Shown: positions 1 through 8,303 of the stretch, in pieces
How the letters are laid out: each line of letters starts with the position of its first letter
Position numbering within the stretch: position 1 is the first letter of the stretch
Source: Pelagibacterium sp.
Lineage (GTDB): Bacteria > Pseudomonadota > Alphaproteobacteria > Rhizobiales > Devosiaceae
Reading direction: 5' to 3'
Assembly (NCBI GenBank): GCA_002723255.1
Contig: PBNW01000056.1
Coordinates: 1-64,000, forward strand
DNA length: 64,000 nt
Made by a program: the position numbers and the translations under genes
Notes under the pieces: generated by a model
Database searches by the model: none
Seen by the model: only the letters and a program-made list of their open reading frames with translations
What the model was told of the DNA's origin: nothing

Positions 1-106
1 CTATTCGAAATCGATGGAAGAACTGCTCTACTGGATCGGCGACCGCGCCCAGGCCGGCCGTCAGCCCCCCACAGGCTTTCCGCGCAACAACAGGTTTGTG
101 GGGTAG
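1..106 (+). CDS. parC: C-terminal end of a protein, probably DNA topoisomerase IV subunit A (partial)
   Basis: An open frame enters from the left edge and ends at a TAG at 104-106, leaving about 34 residues. The tail contains WIGDRAQAGRQPP followed by GFPRNNRFVG. A basic, glycine-rich ending of this kind (GFPR/K-N-N/D-RF) is what I remember for alphaproteobacterial ParC, which in this order often lies near bpt. ParC with ParE decatenates daughter chromosomes. Only the tail is visible, so the name rests on the ending and the neighbourhood. Confidence 0.5.
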   Translation, partial: YSKSMEELLYWIGDRAQAGRQPPTGFPRNNRFVG

Positions 107-140
107 GGGATTGGCTGAGCGTGGTGTGCCTCACCGACGC

Positions 141-1160
141 TCAAGGCCCCTCACTCTCAACCGAAAAATCCACGATGATCGGCAGGTGGTCGCTGCCGCT
201 CGGTTCGCCGGTGCGCAGGTCGTGGATGGCGATGGCGCCGCGCGTCATCACATGGTCGATGGGCAGGATGGGGAACATCGCCCGCCAGTCGCGCAGATAG
301 TACCAGAGCGTTGGGAAGGTCGGCAGATTGTAGGTGTGGCGCATCATCCCCGCAGCGCTTACGAACCCGCGCAGGGCATAGGACCAGGGCGTCGAGTTGA
401 AATCCCCCACAAGGATCAGCGGCGGCTCGACCGTCGAAAGCGCCTCGCGCAGCGTTGCGAACTGCTCGGCCTGCCGGGTGACGGGGGCCGGCCAGTCATT
501 ATGGGTCGTGGCCAGCGAAAAGGCCGGACCGGCCTCGGTCTGGAAACGCACGATGATCCGCGCCGTGCGGTCGGTGCTCATGATCGAGGATGAGCAGGCA
601 TCCGCATCGAGCGGCTCGAACGGCAGCCGTGAATAGAGGCCCACAAACGCCCGCTCGCCGCCGGCGCAGTACTGGAAATGGGGATAGCGCTCGGTCAGGA
701 GCGGATGAACCACGCTGCGCAGGCCGGGGCTGTATTCCTGCAGCGCCACGATGTCGGGATCGACCCCGGTGATGTTGGCAACGATCGCTTCCGGTTCCTC
801 ATTGCGCCCGAACACGTTGAAGGTCATCAGCCTGTAGGTCTGCTCTGCCTGCGCAACAGTGGTGCGGGTAACAAGGCCGGTGACCAGTTCGGGAATGTAG
901 ATGGCGCTCGAAGCCACGAACCCTGTCGCCGCGATACTCAGCGCCAGGGCGCGCAGGGCGCGGAAGCGCACAAAGACCGGACTGGCAACGAGCAGCGCCA
1001 GAAGTCCGAAAAACAGAACCGGCTGGATGTGGTTGAACAGATCCATGGCCGGGTAGATAAAGCCCAGCACCGCAACGATCGCCATGCCCGCCACAAGGCA
1101 GCACACCAACAGATAGCCTGCGGCAACCAGCGCGGCCAGTATCTTGCCTATGGAGCCCAC
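141..1160 (-). CDS. Membrane-anchored endonuclease/exonuclease/phosphatase (EEP) family protein
   Basis: The 339-residue protein has three hydrophobic N-terminal segments (about residues 8-35, 46-63 and 68-90) followed by an EEP hydrolase domain. Visible EEP motifs are TFNVFGRN (113-120), ALQE (139-142), GDFNSTPWS (252-260), IDHV (301-304) and GSDHLP (322-327). Together these supply the metal-binding and catalytic Asn, Glu, Asp and His residues of the fold. The catalytic part probably faces the periplasm. The start is a GTG directly after the TAG of bpt, so the two genes are probably translationally coupled. The substrate cannot be told from sequence; the family covers nucleases, phosphodiesterases and lipid phosphatases. 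Confidence 0.85.
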   Translation of the reverse strand: MGSIGKILAALVAAGYLLVCCLVAGMAIVAVLGFIYPAMDLFNHIQPVLFFGLLALLVASPVFVRFRALRALALSIAATGFVASSAIYIPELVTGLVTRTTVAQAEQTYRLMTFNVFGRNEEPEAIVANITGVDPDIVALQEYSPGLRSVVHPLLTERYPHFQYCAGGERAFVGLYSRLPFEPLDADACSSSIMSTDRTARIIVRFQTEAGPAFSLATTHNDWPAPVTRQAEQFATLREALSTVEPPLILVGDFNSTPWSYALRGFVSAAGMMRHTYNLPTFPTLWYYLRDWRAMFPILPIDHVMTRGAIAIHDLRTGEPSGSDHLPIIVDFSVESEGP

Positions 1161-1919
1161 CTATTCGGGTTCCGCGCCGGTCTCTGGGTCGAGGTCCACC
1201 CAGCCGCGCGAGCCGCGCTGCACCTCAAGGGGCTGGAAGGCGGCCTTGTAGGCCATTTTCGGGGAATCCTTGACCCAATATCCCAGATAGAGATAGCCAC
1301 CGGCGACGCGGGCGCGGGCGATATGGTCGAGAATCATCATGGTGCCCAGGCCCCGCCGCGACAGCGCCGGATCGAAAAAGCTGTAGACCATGGAAAGCCC
1401 GTCGGGCAGGGGGTCGGTCAGCGCCACGGCGACAAGCTGGCCCGCCACCCCGTCCGGCCCGTCCTCGGCCAGCCGGTATTCGATGAGCACGGACTGGACG
1501 GGCGTGTCCTCGACCATGAACTCATAATCGAGATAACTCATCTGGGTCATGCCGCCGCCATCGTGCCGCGCATCGAGATAGCGCTTGAACAGCCCGTATT
1601 GCTCGGCTGAAACGATGGGGGCCACCATTTCGGCCACGATATCGGAATTTTGCTTGAGATTGCGCCGGTGGCGGGTGGCCGGGAAAAAATCGACTGCGCG
1701 CACACGCACCGACTGGCAGGCGTCGCAATCGAGACATGCCGGGCGGTAGATCAGGTTTTGCGAGCGCCGGAACCCGTGATCGGACAACAAATGATGCATC
1801 GCCGCGGCGCGCCGGCCGGACAGGTGCGTAAAGAGCTTACGTTCCTGCCTGCCCTCGAGATAGGGGCAGGGCGAAGGGGCTGTCAGAAAGAACTGCGCGC
1901 TTTCCGGCGTATGGTCCAT
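1161..1919 (-). CDS. bpt: Aspartate/glutamate leucyltransferase (bacterial protein transferase)
   Basis: The 252-residue protein transfers leucine from Leu-tRNA to N-terminal Asp or Glu of proteins, creating an N-degron for ClpS/ClpAP. The N-terminus has the family CPYLEGR segment, then SGRRAA and the Cys-rich PACLDCDACQSVRV stretch, with the GNAT-like transferase fold at the C-end (YSFFDP, GYWVKDSPKMAYK). The ATG at 1919 is preferred over the upstream frame start at 1958 because family members begin a few residues before the FFLTAPSPCPYL segment. The gene is followed directly by the EEP hydrolase gene. Confidence 0.92.
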   Translation of the reverse strand: MDHTPESAQFFLTAPSPCPYLEGRQERKLFTHLSGRRAAAMHHLLSDHGFRRSQNLIYRPACLDCDACQSVRVRAVDFFPATRHRRNLKQNSDIVAEMVAPIVSAEQYGLFKRYLDARHDGGGMTQMSYLDYEFMVEDTPVQSVLIEYRLAEDGPDGVAGQLVAVALTDPLPDGLSMVYSFFDPALSRRGLGTMMILDHIARARVAGGYLYLGYWVKDSPKMAYKAAFQPLEVQRGSRGWVDLDPETGAEPE

Positions 1920-2072
1920 GAGGGTACTCGCTTGGCCCGCAGGGGTGTCCGACGCCACTCGATGAGCAGCGGCAAACCGAAAATTTCAAGCCGTTCAACC
2001 CTTTTTCAGAAAAACGAACGGCTCGGATTCAATAGTAATCGCACCGAACCCGCTGTGCAACGCGACAAATCT

Positions 2073-2128
2073 CAAAAGCGGTGCCGGCGGGAGCCGGACA
2101 CCGCTTTTTGCGGATCGAAAGCGCGATG
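2073..2128. repeat. Intergenic palindromic repeat element, copy 1
   Basis: A long inverted repeat (AAAAGCGGTG...CACCGCTTTT with an inner CCGGC/GCCGG) is followed by GCGGATCGAAAGCGCGA. The right half closely matches the element at 11670-11714. On the minus strand the hairpin lies just downstream of the RDD gene and ends in a short T-run, so it may also act as its terminator. Confidence 0.6.
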
Positions 2129-2136
2129 AAAGAGCT

Positions 2137-2664
2137 CTATTGGGCGGCGTCGCCCGGACGGGCGTAAGCCTGCCAGTGCCGCACCATGGGCGAGCGGCGG
2201 ACCATCATGGTGCCCAGCACCAGATCGTGCAGCAATTGGCGGCGCGGTGTGAACAGCCCGATCAGAACGATAAACGGGGTCAGGATGGAACACGAAATCC
2301 AGAAAAGCACGACATGGATCATCGCCATCCACCCGTCCAGCGTCGTCTCCCGCGTCGGGGTGAGCACGATATCGGTGGCCCGCATGCCCAGCGTGGCCCG
2401 AGAAGCCGAACCCAGCGTCACCGCGTAATAGACAACAAAGGTCAACGGAACGATCAGCGGAATGGACAGCCAGGTCAGCCCGAACGTGAAAATGCCCAGA
2501 ATGCCGGCAACCAGAGTGACGATAAGGATCGCCGCGCCCATGATGACGCAGTCGATCAGAAACGCCATAACCCGACGCGTCAGAATCCCGTCGAACAATT
2601 CGGGCGACGTGTTGGGATTGGGAAGGTCGTGGCGCAGCATGCGCCCCAGAAAATCGGTTGCCAA
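2137..2664 (-). CDS. RDD family membrane protein
   Basis: The 175-residue protein has the RDD layout: a polar N-terminus with LTRRVMAFLID (an R-x8-D-like signature in the first helix), hydrophobic segments at about 33-56, 62-85 and 115-137, and a C-terminal HDLVLGTMMVRR segment. RDD proteins are small inner-membrane proteins. Some are cation/proton antiporters, but most have no assigned function. It lies upstream of bpt on the same strand, as is common in Hyphomicrobiales. Confidence 0.85.
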   Translation of the reverse strand: MATDFLGRMLRHDLPNPNTSPELFDGILTRRVMAFLIDCVIMGAAILIVTLVAGILGIFTFGLTWLSIPLIVPLTFVVYYAVTLGSASRATLGMRATDIVLTPTRETTLDGWMAMIHVVLFWISCSILTPFIVLIGLFTPRRQLLHDLVLGTMMVRRSPMVRHWQAYARPGDAAQ

Positions 2665-2742
2665 CGGTCAGTGCTCCTCAAGTTGAGAATTATGTTGGTA
2701 CAATCGGCGTCGATGACAAGACCACGGCCACGATTTCCCGGA

Positions 2743-3435
2743 TCAATAGGGCAATCGTTCGCCGGTCCGGTCGAAAAATTGCCCGGACTCCGATGGGGTC
2801 AATGTATCGAGGCCCGCAAGGATCGCTCCGGCGGCGTCCTCGGGCTGTTGCACGTCGAGGCCCGACCGGGAGAACGGCCGCGAAAGCGGCGTATCGACGG
2901 TTCCCGGATGCATGGCGACCAGAACGGCGTCTCGATGGGTTCGCGCCAATTCGATGGCACAGGTGCGCACGATCTGGTTGAGCGCGGCCTTGGATGCCCG
3001 ATAGCTGTGCCAGCCCCCCAGCCTGTTGTCAGAAATGCTGCCCACCCTGGCCGAAAGCGCCATGACCACCGAACGCCCCGAACGGGGCAGGAGCGGCAGG
3101 ACGTGCTTTAGGACAAGGGCCGGGCCGATGGTGTTGACGGCGAACGCCTGCGCAAGCGCCTCGCCGCTCAAGTGCCTGTTGGCCTTTTCGGGCCCGATGG
3201 CGCCGTGATGCAGAAAGCCGGTTGCAAGGATCACCAGCCGCAGCACGCCACGGCCGGCAACCGCGTCCATGGCCGATACGATCGAGGCCTCATCGGTGAT
3301 GTCGATGGCCGGGCTGCTGGACCGCGACAGGCCGGTGACCAGATCGTAGCGTCCCGAGGCGCGAACCTGTTCGACGAGCGCGCGCCCGATCCCGCCTGTC
3401 GAACCGATGATGAGGGCTTGCGTGGCTTCGGTCAT
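2743..3435 (-). CDS. Short-chain dehydrogenase/reductase (SDR), CsgA-like
   Basis: The 230-residue protein is a classical-size SDR. It has the nucleotide-binding GSTGGIGR at about 12-19, a variant of TGxxxGIG, and the catalytic YRASK about two thirds along. ATGFLHHG replaces the NNAG region and MHPGTVDTPLSRPF follows strand six. Substrate is unknown. The relaxed motifs resemble the CsgA/C-factor subgroup. It stands alone between the RDD gene and the metal transporter and shares their strand. Confidence 0.85.
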   Translation of the reverse strand: MTEATQALIIGSTGGIGRALVEQVRASGRYDLVTGLSRSSSPAIDITDEASIVSAMDAVAGRGVLRLVILATGFLHHGAIGPEKANRHLSGEALAQAFAVNTIGPALVLKHVLPLLPRSGRSVVMALSARVGSISDNRLGGWHSYRASKAALNQIVRTCAIELARTHRDAVLVAMHPGTVDTPLSRPFSRSGLDVQQPEDAAGAILAGLDTLTPSESGQFFDRTGERLPY

Positions 3436-3492
3436 GGCGTTTTATACGCGCCCGGACGCCAGCCCGATCACCGGCCGTGCTTTCAGCGCGCG

Positions 3493-4137
3493 CTACTCAG
3501 CGGGCCGCACACTGAACGGCCGCAACTCGGCAAGCGCCTGCCGGGTGACCACCGTCGCCCCCTGAAGTGCCAGAATGCCCATGATCGAGGCGACCAGAAC
3601 GTCCGGCCAGCCCGTGCCGGTCCCGAACACGCCAAGCGCGGCCAGCAGCACGGCGATATTGCTCACCACGTCATTGCGCGTGCAGATCCACGCCGAGCGC
3701 ATATTGCTGTCACCCTCGCGAAAGCGCCACAGCAGGCCAAAGCTCGCTCCATTGGCCACAAGCGCGCTGAACCCTACGATGCCCATCGTATAGGCATGGG
3801 GCGTTGCCCCGGTCACCACGTTCCAGCCGGCAACGCCCAGCACCCAAATCCCGAATGCGCCCATGGTCAACGCCTTGGCCAGCGATGCCCGGGCGCGGAT
3901 GTGCAGGGCGTGCCCCACCACGAAAAGGCTGATGCCGTAATTGGCCGCATTGCCGAGGAAATCGACCGCGTCGGCCTGCAACGATGCCGAGCGCGAGGCG
4001 ATGCCGGCGCCGATTTCGACAACGAACATCACGGCATTGATCGCCAGCACGGCCCACAGGACGCGGCGATAAATTGTGTCGGCCTGTGCTCTCGCCGCTT
4101 GATCCGCATCGTTATGGTTGCAGCACGATCCGCTCAT
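3493..4137 (-). CDS. Cation diffusion facilitator (CDF) metal efflux protein, short form
   Basis: The protein has 214 residues (219 from the alternative start at 4152). It begins with a metal-ligand-rich tail (SGSCCNHNDADQ) and has about six membrane segments. The metal-site helices are LQADAVDFLGNAANYG (second helix, D-x3-D type) and RNDVVSNIAVLL (fifth helix). Typical CDF exporters are near 300 residues with a cytoplasmic C-terminal dimer domain, which is missing here. The divergent MerR gene and the MerR-type promoter between them point to export of a divalent metal such as Zn, Cd, Co or Pb. Confidence 0.85.
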   Translation of the reverse strand: MSGSCCNHNDADQAARAQADTIYRRVLWAVLAINAVMFVVEIGAGIASRSASLQADAVDFLGNAANYGISLFVVGHALHIRARASLAKALTMGAFGIWVLGVAGWNVVTGATPHAYTMGIVGFSALVANGASFGLLWRFREGDSNMRSAWICTRNDVVSNIAVLLAALGVFGTGTGWPDVLVASIMGILALQGATVVTRQALAELRPFSVRPAE

Positions 4138-4165
4138 GGGAGCCCCTTTCAATTGATCTCGCGCC

Positions 4166-4197
4166 GATGCTAAAATCTCCAGCGACTAGAGGAGCAA
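4166..4197 (-). promoter_or_regulatory. MerR-type metal-inducible promoter with operator dyad
   Basis: Reading the minus strand there is a -35 TTGCTC (4197-4192), a 19-bp spacer and a -10 TAGCAT (4172-4167). The spacer holds an imperfect dyad, CTCTAG-TCG-CTGGAG, at 4191-4177. A 19-bp spacer with a dyad between the hexamers is the hallmark of MerR-activated promoters. It would drive the CDF gene, and MerR bound here could also repress its own gene on the other strand. Confidence 0.75.
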
Positions 4198-4204
4198 GCG
4201 TGAA

Positions 4205-4609
4205 ATGAAAGATTTCCCGATTGGCGAGGCCGCGCGCCGCAGCGGGGTCAAAGTCCCCACCATCCGCTATTACGAGCAGATCGGCCTGCTGCCCCCACCG
4301 GTCCGCACGGCGGGCAATCGGCGCCTTTACGACGAGGAGAGCGTGCGCCGGCTGTTCTTCATCCTCCATGCCCGCCAGCTCGGCTTCGAGATCGAGGCCA
4401 TCCGCGCCATGCTGGGCCTGCAGGACAACCCCGACCAATCCTGCGCCCAGGTCGACGCCATCGCCTCGGGCCGCCTTGCCGAAATCGAACTGCGCATTTC
4501 GCGGCTGACAGCGCTGAAGGCCGAACTGTCCACCATGCTCGACCAATGCCGGCAGGGCCGGATCGCCCAGTGCCGAGTTATTGAGACACTGTCGGCACCG
4601 CCGGGTTAG
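4205..4609 (+). CDS. MerR family divalent-metal-responsive regulator (ZntR/CadR/PbrR type)
   Basis: The 134-residue protein starts with the winged helix FPIGEAARRSGVKVPTIRYYEQIGLL, followed by GNRRLYDEESVRRL and a long dimer helix. Cysteines at 80, 115 and 123 match the layout of divalent-metal sensors (one Cys at the start of the dimer helix and two in the C-terminal loop). Copper sensors lack the first of these. It binds the operator at 4177-4191 and should activate the divergent CDF exporter when metal is present. Confidence 0.88.
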   Translation: MKDFPIGEAARRSGVKVPTIRYYEQIGLLPPPVRTAGNRRLYDEESVRRLFFILHARQLGFEIEAIRAMLGLQDNPDQSCAQVDAIASGRLAEIELRISRLTALKAELSTMLDQCRQGRIAQCRVIETLSAPPG

Positions 4610-4829
4610 GGGAGAGGGGCGTGATGGTGGTGATGCGGCCGGTTGTGGAAATAGGAGGCTTGGGGGCGGCATGGACGGGCAGGGCGCGACCGATGCGGTC
4701 ATTGCGAGACAAATGGCGTGGTTTCTCGTCCGAGGGCAATCAACTGTCGCACTCGGCAGCTAGGACTGAGAGTGTTTCTTGTTGCGACGCGATATAGCAC
4801 GTTGCAGCATCATCAATTCAACACAGGGC

Positions 4830-5672
4830 ATGACCATGATATTTCTTAAAGCTGCGGGCCTGGGGGTGCTGCTCTTTCTATCGTCGGCTGCGGCCCCTTT
4901 ATCGAACGAGATTGAAAGCCGAATGATCTCCAATGGCGACCACAGGCTCGCCTTCAACATCATTCCAGGCGCAGATCCGGTAATTGTCCTCGATGCTGGT
5001 GGCGGCAACGATTCGTCTTATTGGACGGGCTTTGCGCTCGATCTGGCAGAGCGCACCGGGTCAAAAGTGATTACCTATGATCGGGCCGGCATGGGCGCGA
5101 GCGATGAAGTGCCGGGACCTTGGGACCTCGACGCTGCAACCGACGATCTGGAGACTGGGCTCCGCGAGCTTGGGGCGACCCGGGACGTGGTTCTGGTTTC
5201 CCACTCGATCGCCGGTGAAATCGCCACATTCCTGACCATTCAGCAGCCGTCCTGGTTCAAGGGTGTCGTCATGGTGGACGCCAATGTGCCTGACTTCTAC
5301 ACCGATGACATGGTCGCGGCCCTATCCGCTGAATACACTCCAATGATCGCCGAGCTTGAGGATGCCCCGTCTACCCCAGCAAATCGGCAACTGATTGCTG
5401 TGGCTCAATCTTTTGAGGAGGTCTCGCGCGCCTTCCACAGGGCAGTTTGGCCAGTTTCGGTCCCGGTCGTCGTCATTGGGGCGGAGGAGACTCCGTTCGG
5501 CGAAGCGGGTCCCGTGGCCGATGCATGGCGAGCTGCCCACCAGAGTTTTACAACTGGCGCGCCGAACCGCAAATATGTGCTCGCGGAGCAGAGCGCTCAC
5601 GAGACGATTGTTATCGACAGCCCAGACATTATTCGCCAGGCGATCTCCGACATAGTCGAAGGCGGGCATTGA
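4830..5672 (+). CDS. Secreted alpha/beta hydrolase
   Basis: The protein has 280 residues from the ATG at 4830. That start (or the ATG at 4836) gives a clean signal peptide (IFLKAAGLGVLLFLSSAAA), which the frame start at 4779 would bury. The fold is visible in VLDAGGGNDSSYW (oxyanion region), ITYDRAGMGASD and the nucleophile elbow SHSIAG, where the usual first Gly of GxSxG is Ser. The late His is in QSAHET. It resembles alpha/beta hydrolases of the haloperoxidase/epoxide-hydrolase group, but the substrate is unknown. Codon use looks somewhat less GC-biased than the neighbours. Confidence 0.75.
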   Translation: MTMIFLKAAGLGVLLFLSSAAAPLSNEIESRMISNGDHRLAFNIIPGADPVIVLDAGGGNDSSYWTGFALDLAERTGSKVITYDRAGMGASDEVPGPWDLDAATDDLETGLRELGATRDVVLVSHSIAGEIATFLTIQQPSWFKGVVMVDANVPDFYTDDMVAALSAEYTPMIAELEDAPSTPANRQLIAVAQSFEEVSRAFHRAVWPVSVPVVVIGAEETPFGEAGPVADAWRAAHQSFTTGAPNRKYVLAEQSAHETIVIDSPDIIRQAISDIVEGGH

Positions 5673-5748
5673 GCCTGCCAAGGGCGGCGACCGCGTTTTT
5701 CTGGCGCGGTTGATCGGGAGGCGGACGGTCCGCGACCCACCCCGGGTC

Positions 5749-6756
5749 CTACCGGTTGATCTTCCGGGCCATGTCCAGCGCGAAATAGGTGAGGATGCCC
5801 GAGCAGCCGGCGCGTTTGAAGGCCATAAGGCTTTCGGCCATCGCGGCCTCGCGGTCCAGAATGCCGGCCTGCGCCGCGTGGGCGATCATCGCGTATTCGC
5901 CTGAGATCTGGTAGGCGAACACCGGCACGTCGAAGCGGTCCTTGAGCATGCGGCAGATGTCGAGATAGAGCATGCCGGGCTTGACCATGATCCAGTCGGC
6001 GCCTTCGGCCAGATCCTGCTCGACCTCGCGGATGGCGTCTTCGGCATTGGCCGGGTCCATCTGGTAGGAGAGCTTAGTGCCCTTGAGCCGGGCGCCCGAC
6101 CCCACAGCGTCGCGGAACGGGCCATAGAACGCCGAGGCGTATTTGGCGGCATAGGAAAGGACTATGGTCTTTTCGAAACCCTCATCGTCGAGCGCTGCGC
6201 GGATCGCCCCGATGCGCCCGTCCATCATGTCGGAGGGCGCGATCACGTCGGCCCCGGACTGCGCCTGAACCAGCGCCTGCTTGACGAGGATGGAAACGGT
6301 CTCGTCGTTGAGGATTTCCTCGCCCGCCATCACCCCGTCATGGCCGTGGCTGGTGTAAGGATCGAGCGCCACATCGGCCACCAGCCCGATGTCGGGCACC
6401 GCGTCCTTGATGGCTGAAAGCGTGCGGCACACCAGATTGTCGCGATTGGTCGCTTCGATGCCGTCCTCGGTGCGTTTGGAAGGATCGGTGTTGGGAAACA
6501 GCGCCATGGCCGGAATGCCTTCGGCATGCGCAGCCCTGGCCGCCTCGACCGCCAGATCGATGCTCAAGCGCTCCACCCCCGGCATGGTCGCAACCGGCTG
6601 GCGCTCGTTTTGCCCTTCAATCACAAAGATCGGCCAGATCAGATCGGCAGGGGTCAGCACGTTCTCGGCCACAAGGCTGCGGCTCCAGCCCGCCATGCGC
6701 GGCCTGCGCAACCGCCGGCCGCCGAGAAAGTCCATGTCGTGCTTTTCAAAACTCAT
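5749..6756 (-). CDS. hemB: Delta-aminolevulinic acid dehydratase (porphobilinogen synthase)
   Basis: The 335-residue enzyme condenses two 5-aminolevulinate molecules to porphobilinogen in tetrapyrrole synthesis. The two Schiff-base lysines are in SYAAKYAS (K205) and MVKPG (K259). The metal region DVALDPYTSHGHDG lacks the triple-Cys zinc site, so this is the Mg-dependent form usual in alphaproteobacteria. Length matches the family. It is transcribed opposite to the ldtR group that follows. Confidence 0.97.
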   Translation of the reverse strand: MSFEKHDMDFLGGRRLRRPRMAGWSRSLVAENVLTPADLIWPIFVIEGQNERQPVATMPGVERLSIDLAVEAARAAHAEGIPAMALFPNTDPSKRTEDGIEATNRDNLVCRTLSAIKDAVPDIGLVADVALDPYTSHGHDGVMAGEEILNDETVSILVKQALVQAQSGADVIAPSDMMDGRIGAIRAALDDEGFEKTIVLSYAAKYASAFYGPFRDAVGSGARLKGTKLSYQMDPANAEDAIREVEQDLAEGADWIMVKPGMLYLDICRMLKDRFDVPVFAYQISGEYAMIAHAAQAGILDREAAMAESLMAFKRAGCSGILTYFALDMARKINR

Positions 6757-6901
6757 CGATCCGTCCAGTCTTCATAGTGTCGATCCGCTCAATATCAGCC
6801 TGCAATCGCCGCGCAAAGGGACCAGACGACGCGGGAGGGTCAATCATAACTTGTCCCGTCCGCCCAAATCACGTTAGCTCAGGCTGACCGGGGAATGTTC
6901 C

Positions 6902-7291
6902 ATGGATTTCAGAAACGAACCGCTCGGGCTGGTTGCCCGCATACTGGCGCTGCTCAGCCTGTTCATCGGGCTCGGCGACGCGGCGCGTCTGCTCGGTCTG
7001 GGGAGCGGATCGGCAAGTCCCGTCGTCCTCATGGGAACCATGGGCTTCGTGCTGCTCTCGGCGCTGACGCTGATGCGCCTGTTCGCCTCAGTCGGCTTGT
7101 GGATACAATCGTCATGGGGCGCCATCGTGCTCGCCGCCTCGCTGGTCATCGAGATCGGCTTTTATCTGGCGGGCAGCAATTGGGTTAGTTTGGGTTTGTG
7201 GAGTTTTATCTTCAAACTTGGGGTCATGCTGGCAACTTTTGCCCTTTTGGCGCTCGCCCAGCTTTGGGTGCAAAGACAGCTGGCCGATTAG
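6902..7291 (+). CDS. Small inner-membrane protein, DUF6163-like
   Basis: The 129-residue protein has four hydrophobic segments (about 10-30, 40-62, 70-90 and 98-122) and no catalytic motif. In Hyphomicrobiales a membrane protein of this size sits just upstream of ldtR and is annotated as DUF6163. The family name here comes from context and size. A role in envelope maintenance with the L,D-transpeptidase is inferred from the neighbours only. Confidence 0.7.
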   Translation: MDFRNEPLGLVARILALLSLFIGLGDAARLLGLGSGSASPVVLMGTMGFVLLSALTLMRLFASVGLWIQSSWGAIVLAASLVIEIGFYLAGSNWVSLGLWSFIFKLGVMLATFALLALAQLWVQRQLAD

Positions 7292-7551
7292 GAACGGGCG
7301 TTGCCCGTCGGGCGATGGACAGCCGTCCGGGTGTCCGGTGGGCGTCACGCCATCCGGGGCTTTGCCTTCGTAACGAGCCGTAAAGGTTACAGTTTTCGAT
7401 ACGGGTGTAAGGAACTGAAAACCAAAAAAACTCAAGTTTCCCCGTAAGATAACATTAAGGCTGTCTCTTAAACCGATCTTATCGGCAGCCCGCTAGATTG
7501 CCCTCACAGACGCGAAAAATCGCGCTAAAAAATTACAGTGAGGCAGAACCA

Positions 7552-8052
7552 ATGGCTAACAATCTTTCCGCTGCAAAGGCCGATGAACCCAGGAGCCTGA
7601 AACCGCTCTATCTCGAGGCCGTATCCCGCGTCGAACGCCTGCACCGCCGGCTCCTCGACCTGGTCAAGGACGAGTTCGACCGCATGGGATGGGACGACAT
7701 CAACCCGGTCCAGGCTCTCTTGATGTTCAACATCGGCGACAGCGAATTGACAGCCGGCGAACTTCGCACCCGGGGCTATTATCTGGGCTCGAATGTCTCG
7801 TACAACCTCAAGAAACTGGTCGATACCGGCTATATCTTCCAGGAACGCTCCAAGACCGACCGCCGCTCGGTGCGCATCCGCCTCACGCCCAAGGGGGAAG
7901 AGGTCGCCGAGGTGATCGACGAACTCTACGACCGCCACCTCAACTCGATCGAAAAGGTCGGTGGACTGGGCGAATCGGACTTTTCCGGGCTCAACACCGC
8001 CCTCTCGCGCCTCGAGCGTTTCTGGGTCGATCAGATCCTCTACAAGCTCTAG
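7552..8052 (+). CDS. ldtR: MarR-family regulator LdtR
   Basis: The 166-residue winged-helix protein starts at ATG 7552. The DNA-binding part reads LTAGELRTRGYYLGSNVSYNLKKLVDTGY with the wing QERSKTDRRSVRIRLTPKG. This recognition helix (GYYLGSNVSYNLKKL) is characteristic of rhizobial LdtR, described in Liberibacter as controlling the L,D-transpeptidase gene ldtP and stress tolerance. Here ldtP follows directly. The 110-base AT-richer stretch upstream presumably carries its promoter and any autoregulatory site. Confidence 0.88.
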   Translation: MANNLSAAKADEPRSLKPLYLEAVSRVERLHRRLLDLVKDEFDRMGWDDINPVQALLMFNIGDSELTAGELRTRGYYLGSNVSYNLKKLVDTGYIFQERSKTDRRSVRIRLTPKGEEVAEVIDELYDRHLNSIEKVGGLGESDFSGLNTALSRLERFWVDQILYKL

Positions 8053-8091
8053 ACATCCTTTATTGTGGCTTTGCCGCCACACTGACATGGC

Positions 8092-8120
8092 AAACGCCGG
8101 CTCCAGGGCCGGCGTTTCTC
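8092..8120 (+). terminator. Rho-independent terminator after ldtR
   Basis: A perfect 10-bp stem (AAACGCCGGC / GCCGGCGTTT) with a six-base loop lies 40 bases after the ldtR stop. The T-run is short (TTTCTC). It would separate ldtR from ldtP, which then needs its own promoter in the roughly 180 bases that follow. I could not single that promoter out. Confidence 0.75.
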
Positions 8121-8303
8121 ATTTGCGCCGCAAACTCTTTCTAGCTGGCGGTTGTCGATATATGACGCTTTCCGGATTTTCCGTTGGACAGCTTAGCCAG
8201 CTGCAAGGTGGTCAAAGTCCGGTGAGCGGCGTTGTGGTCTTGCGCGCCATCGGGCAAAAGGACCGCTCGGCTTCCCGGCTCTCTCGATAGGTGAACTTAC
8301 GCG

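Noticed and set aside
4581-4763. A 60-residue frame between merR and the hydrolase
   Set aside because: It begins inside the end of merR, is Gly/Arg-rich, lacks a ribosome site and shows no pattern of a real small protein.
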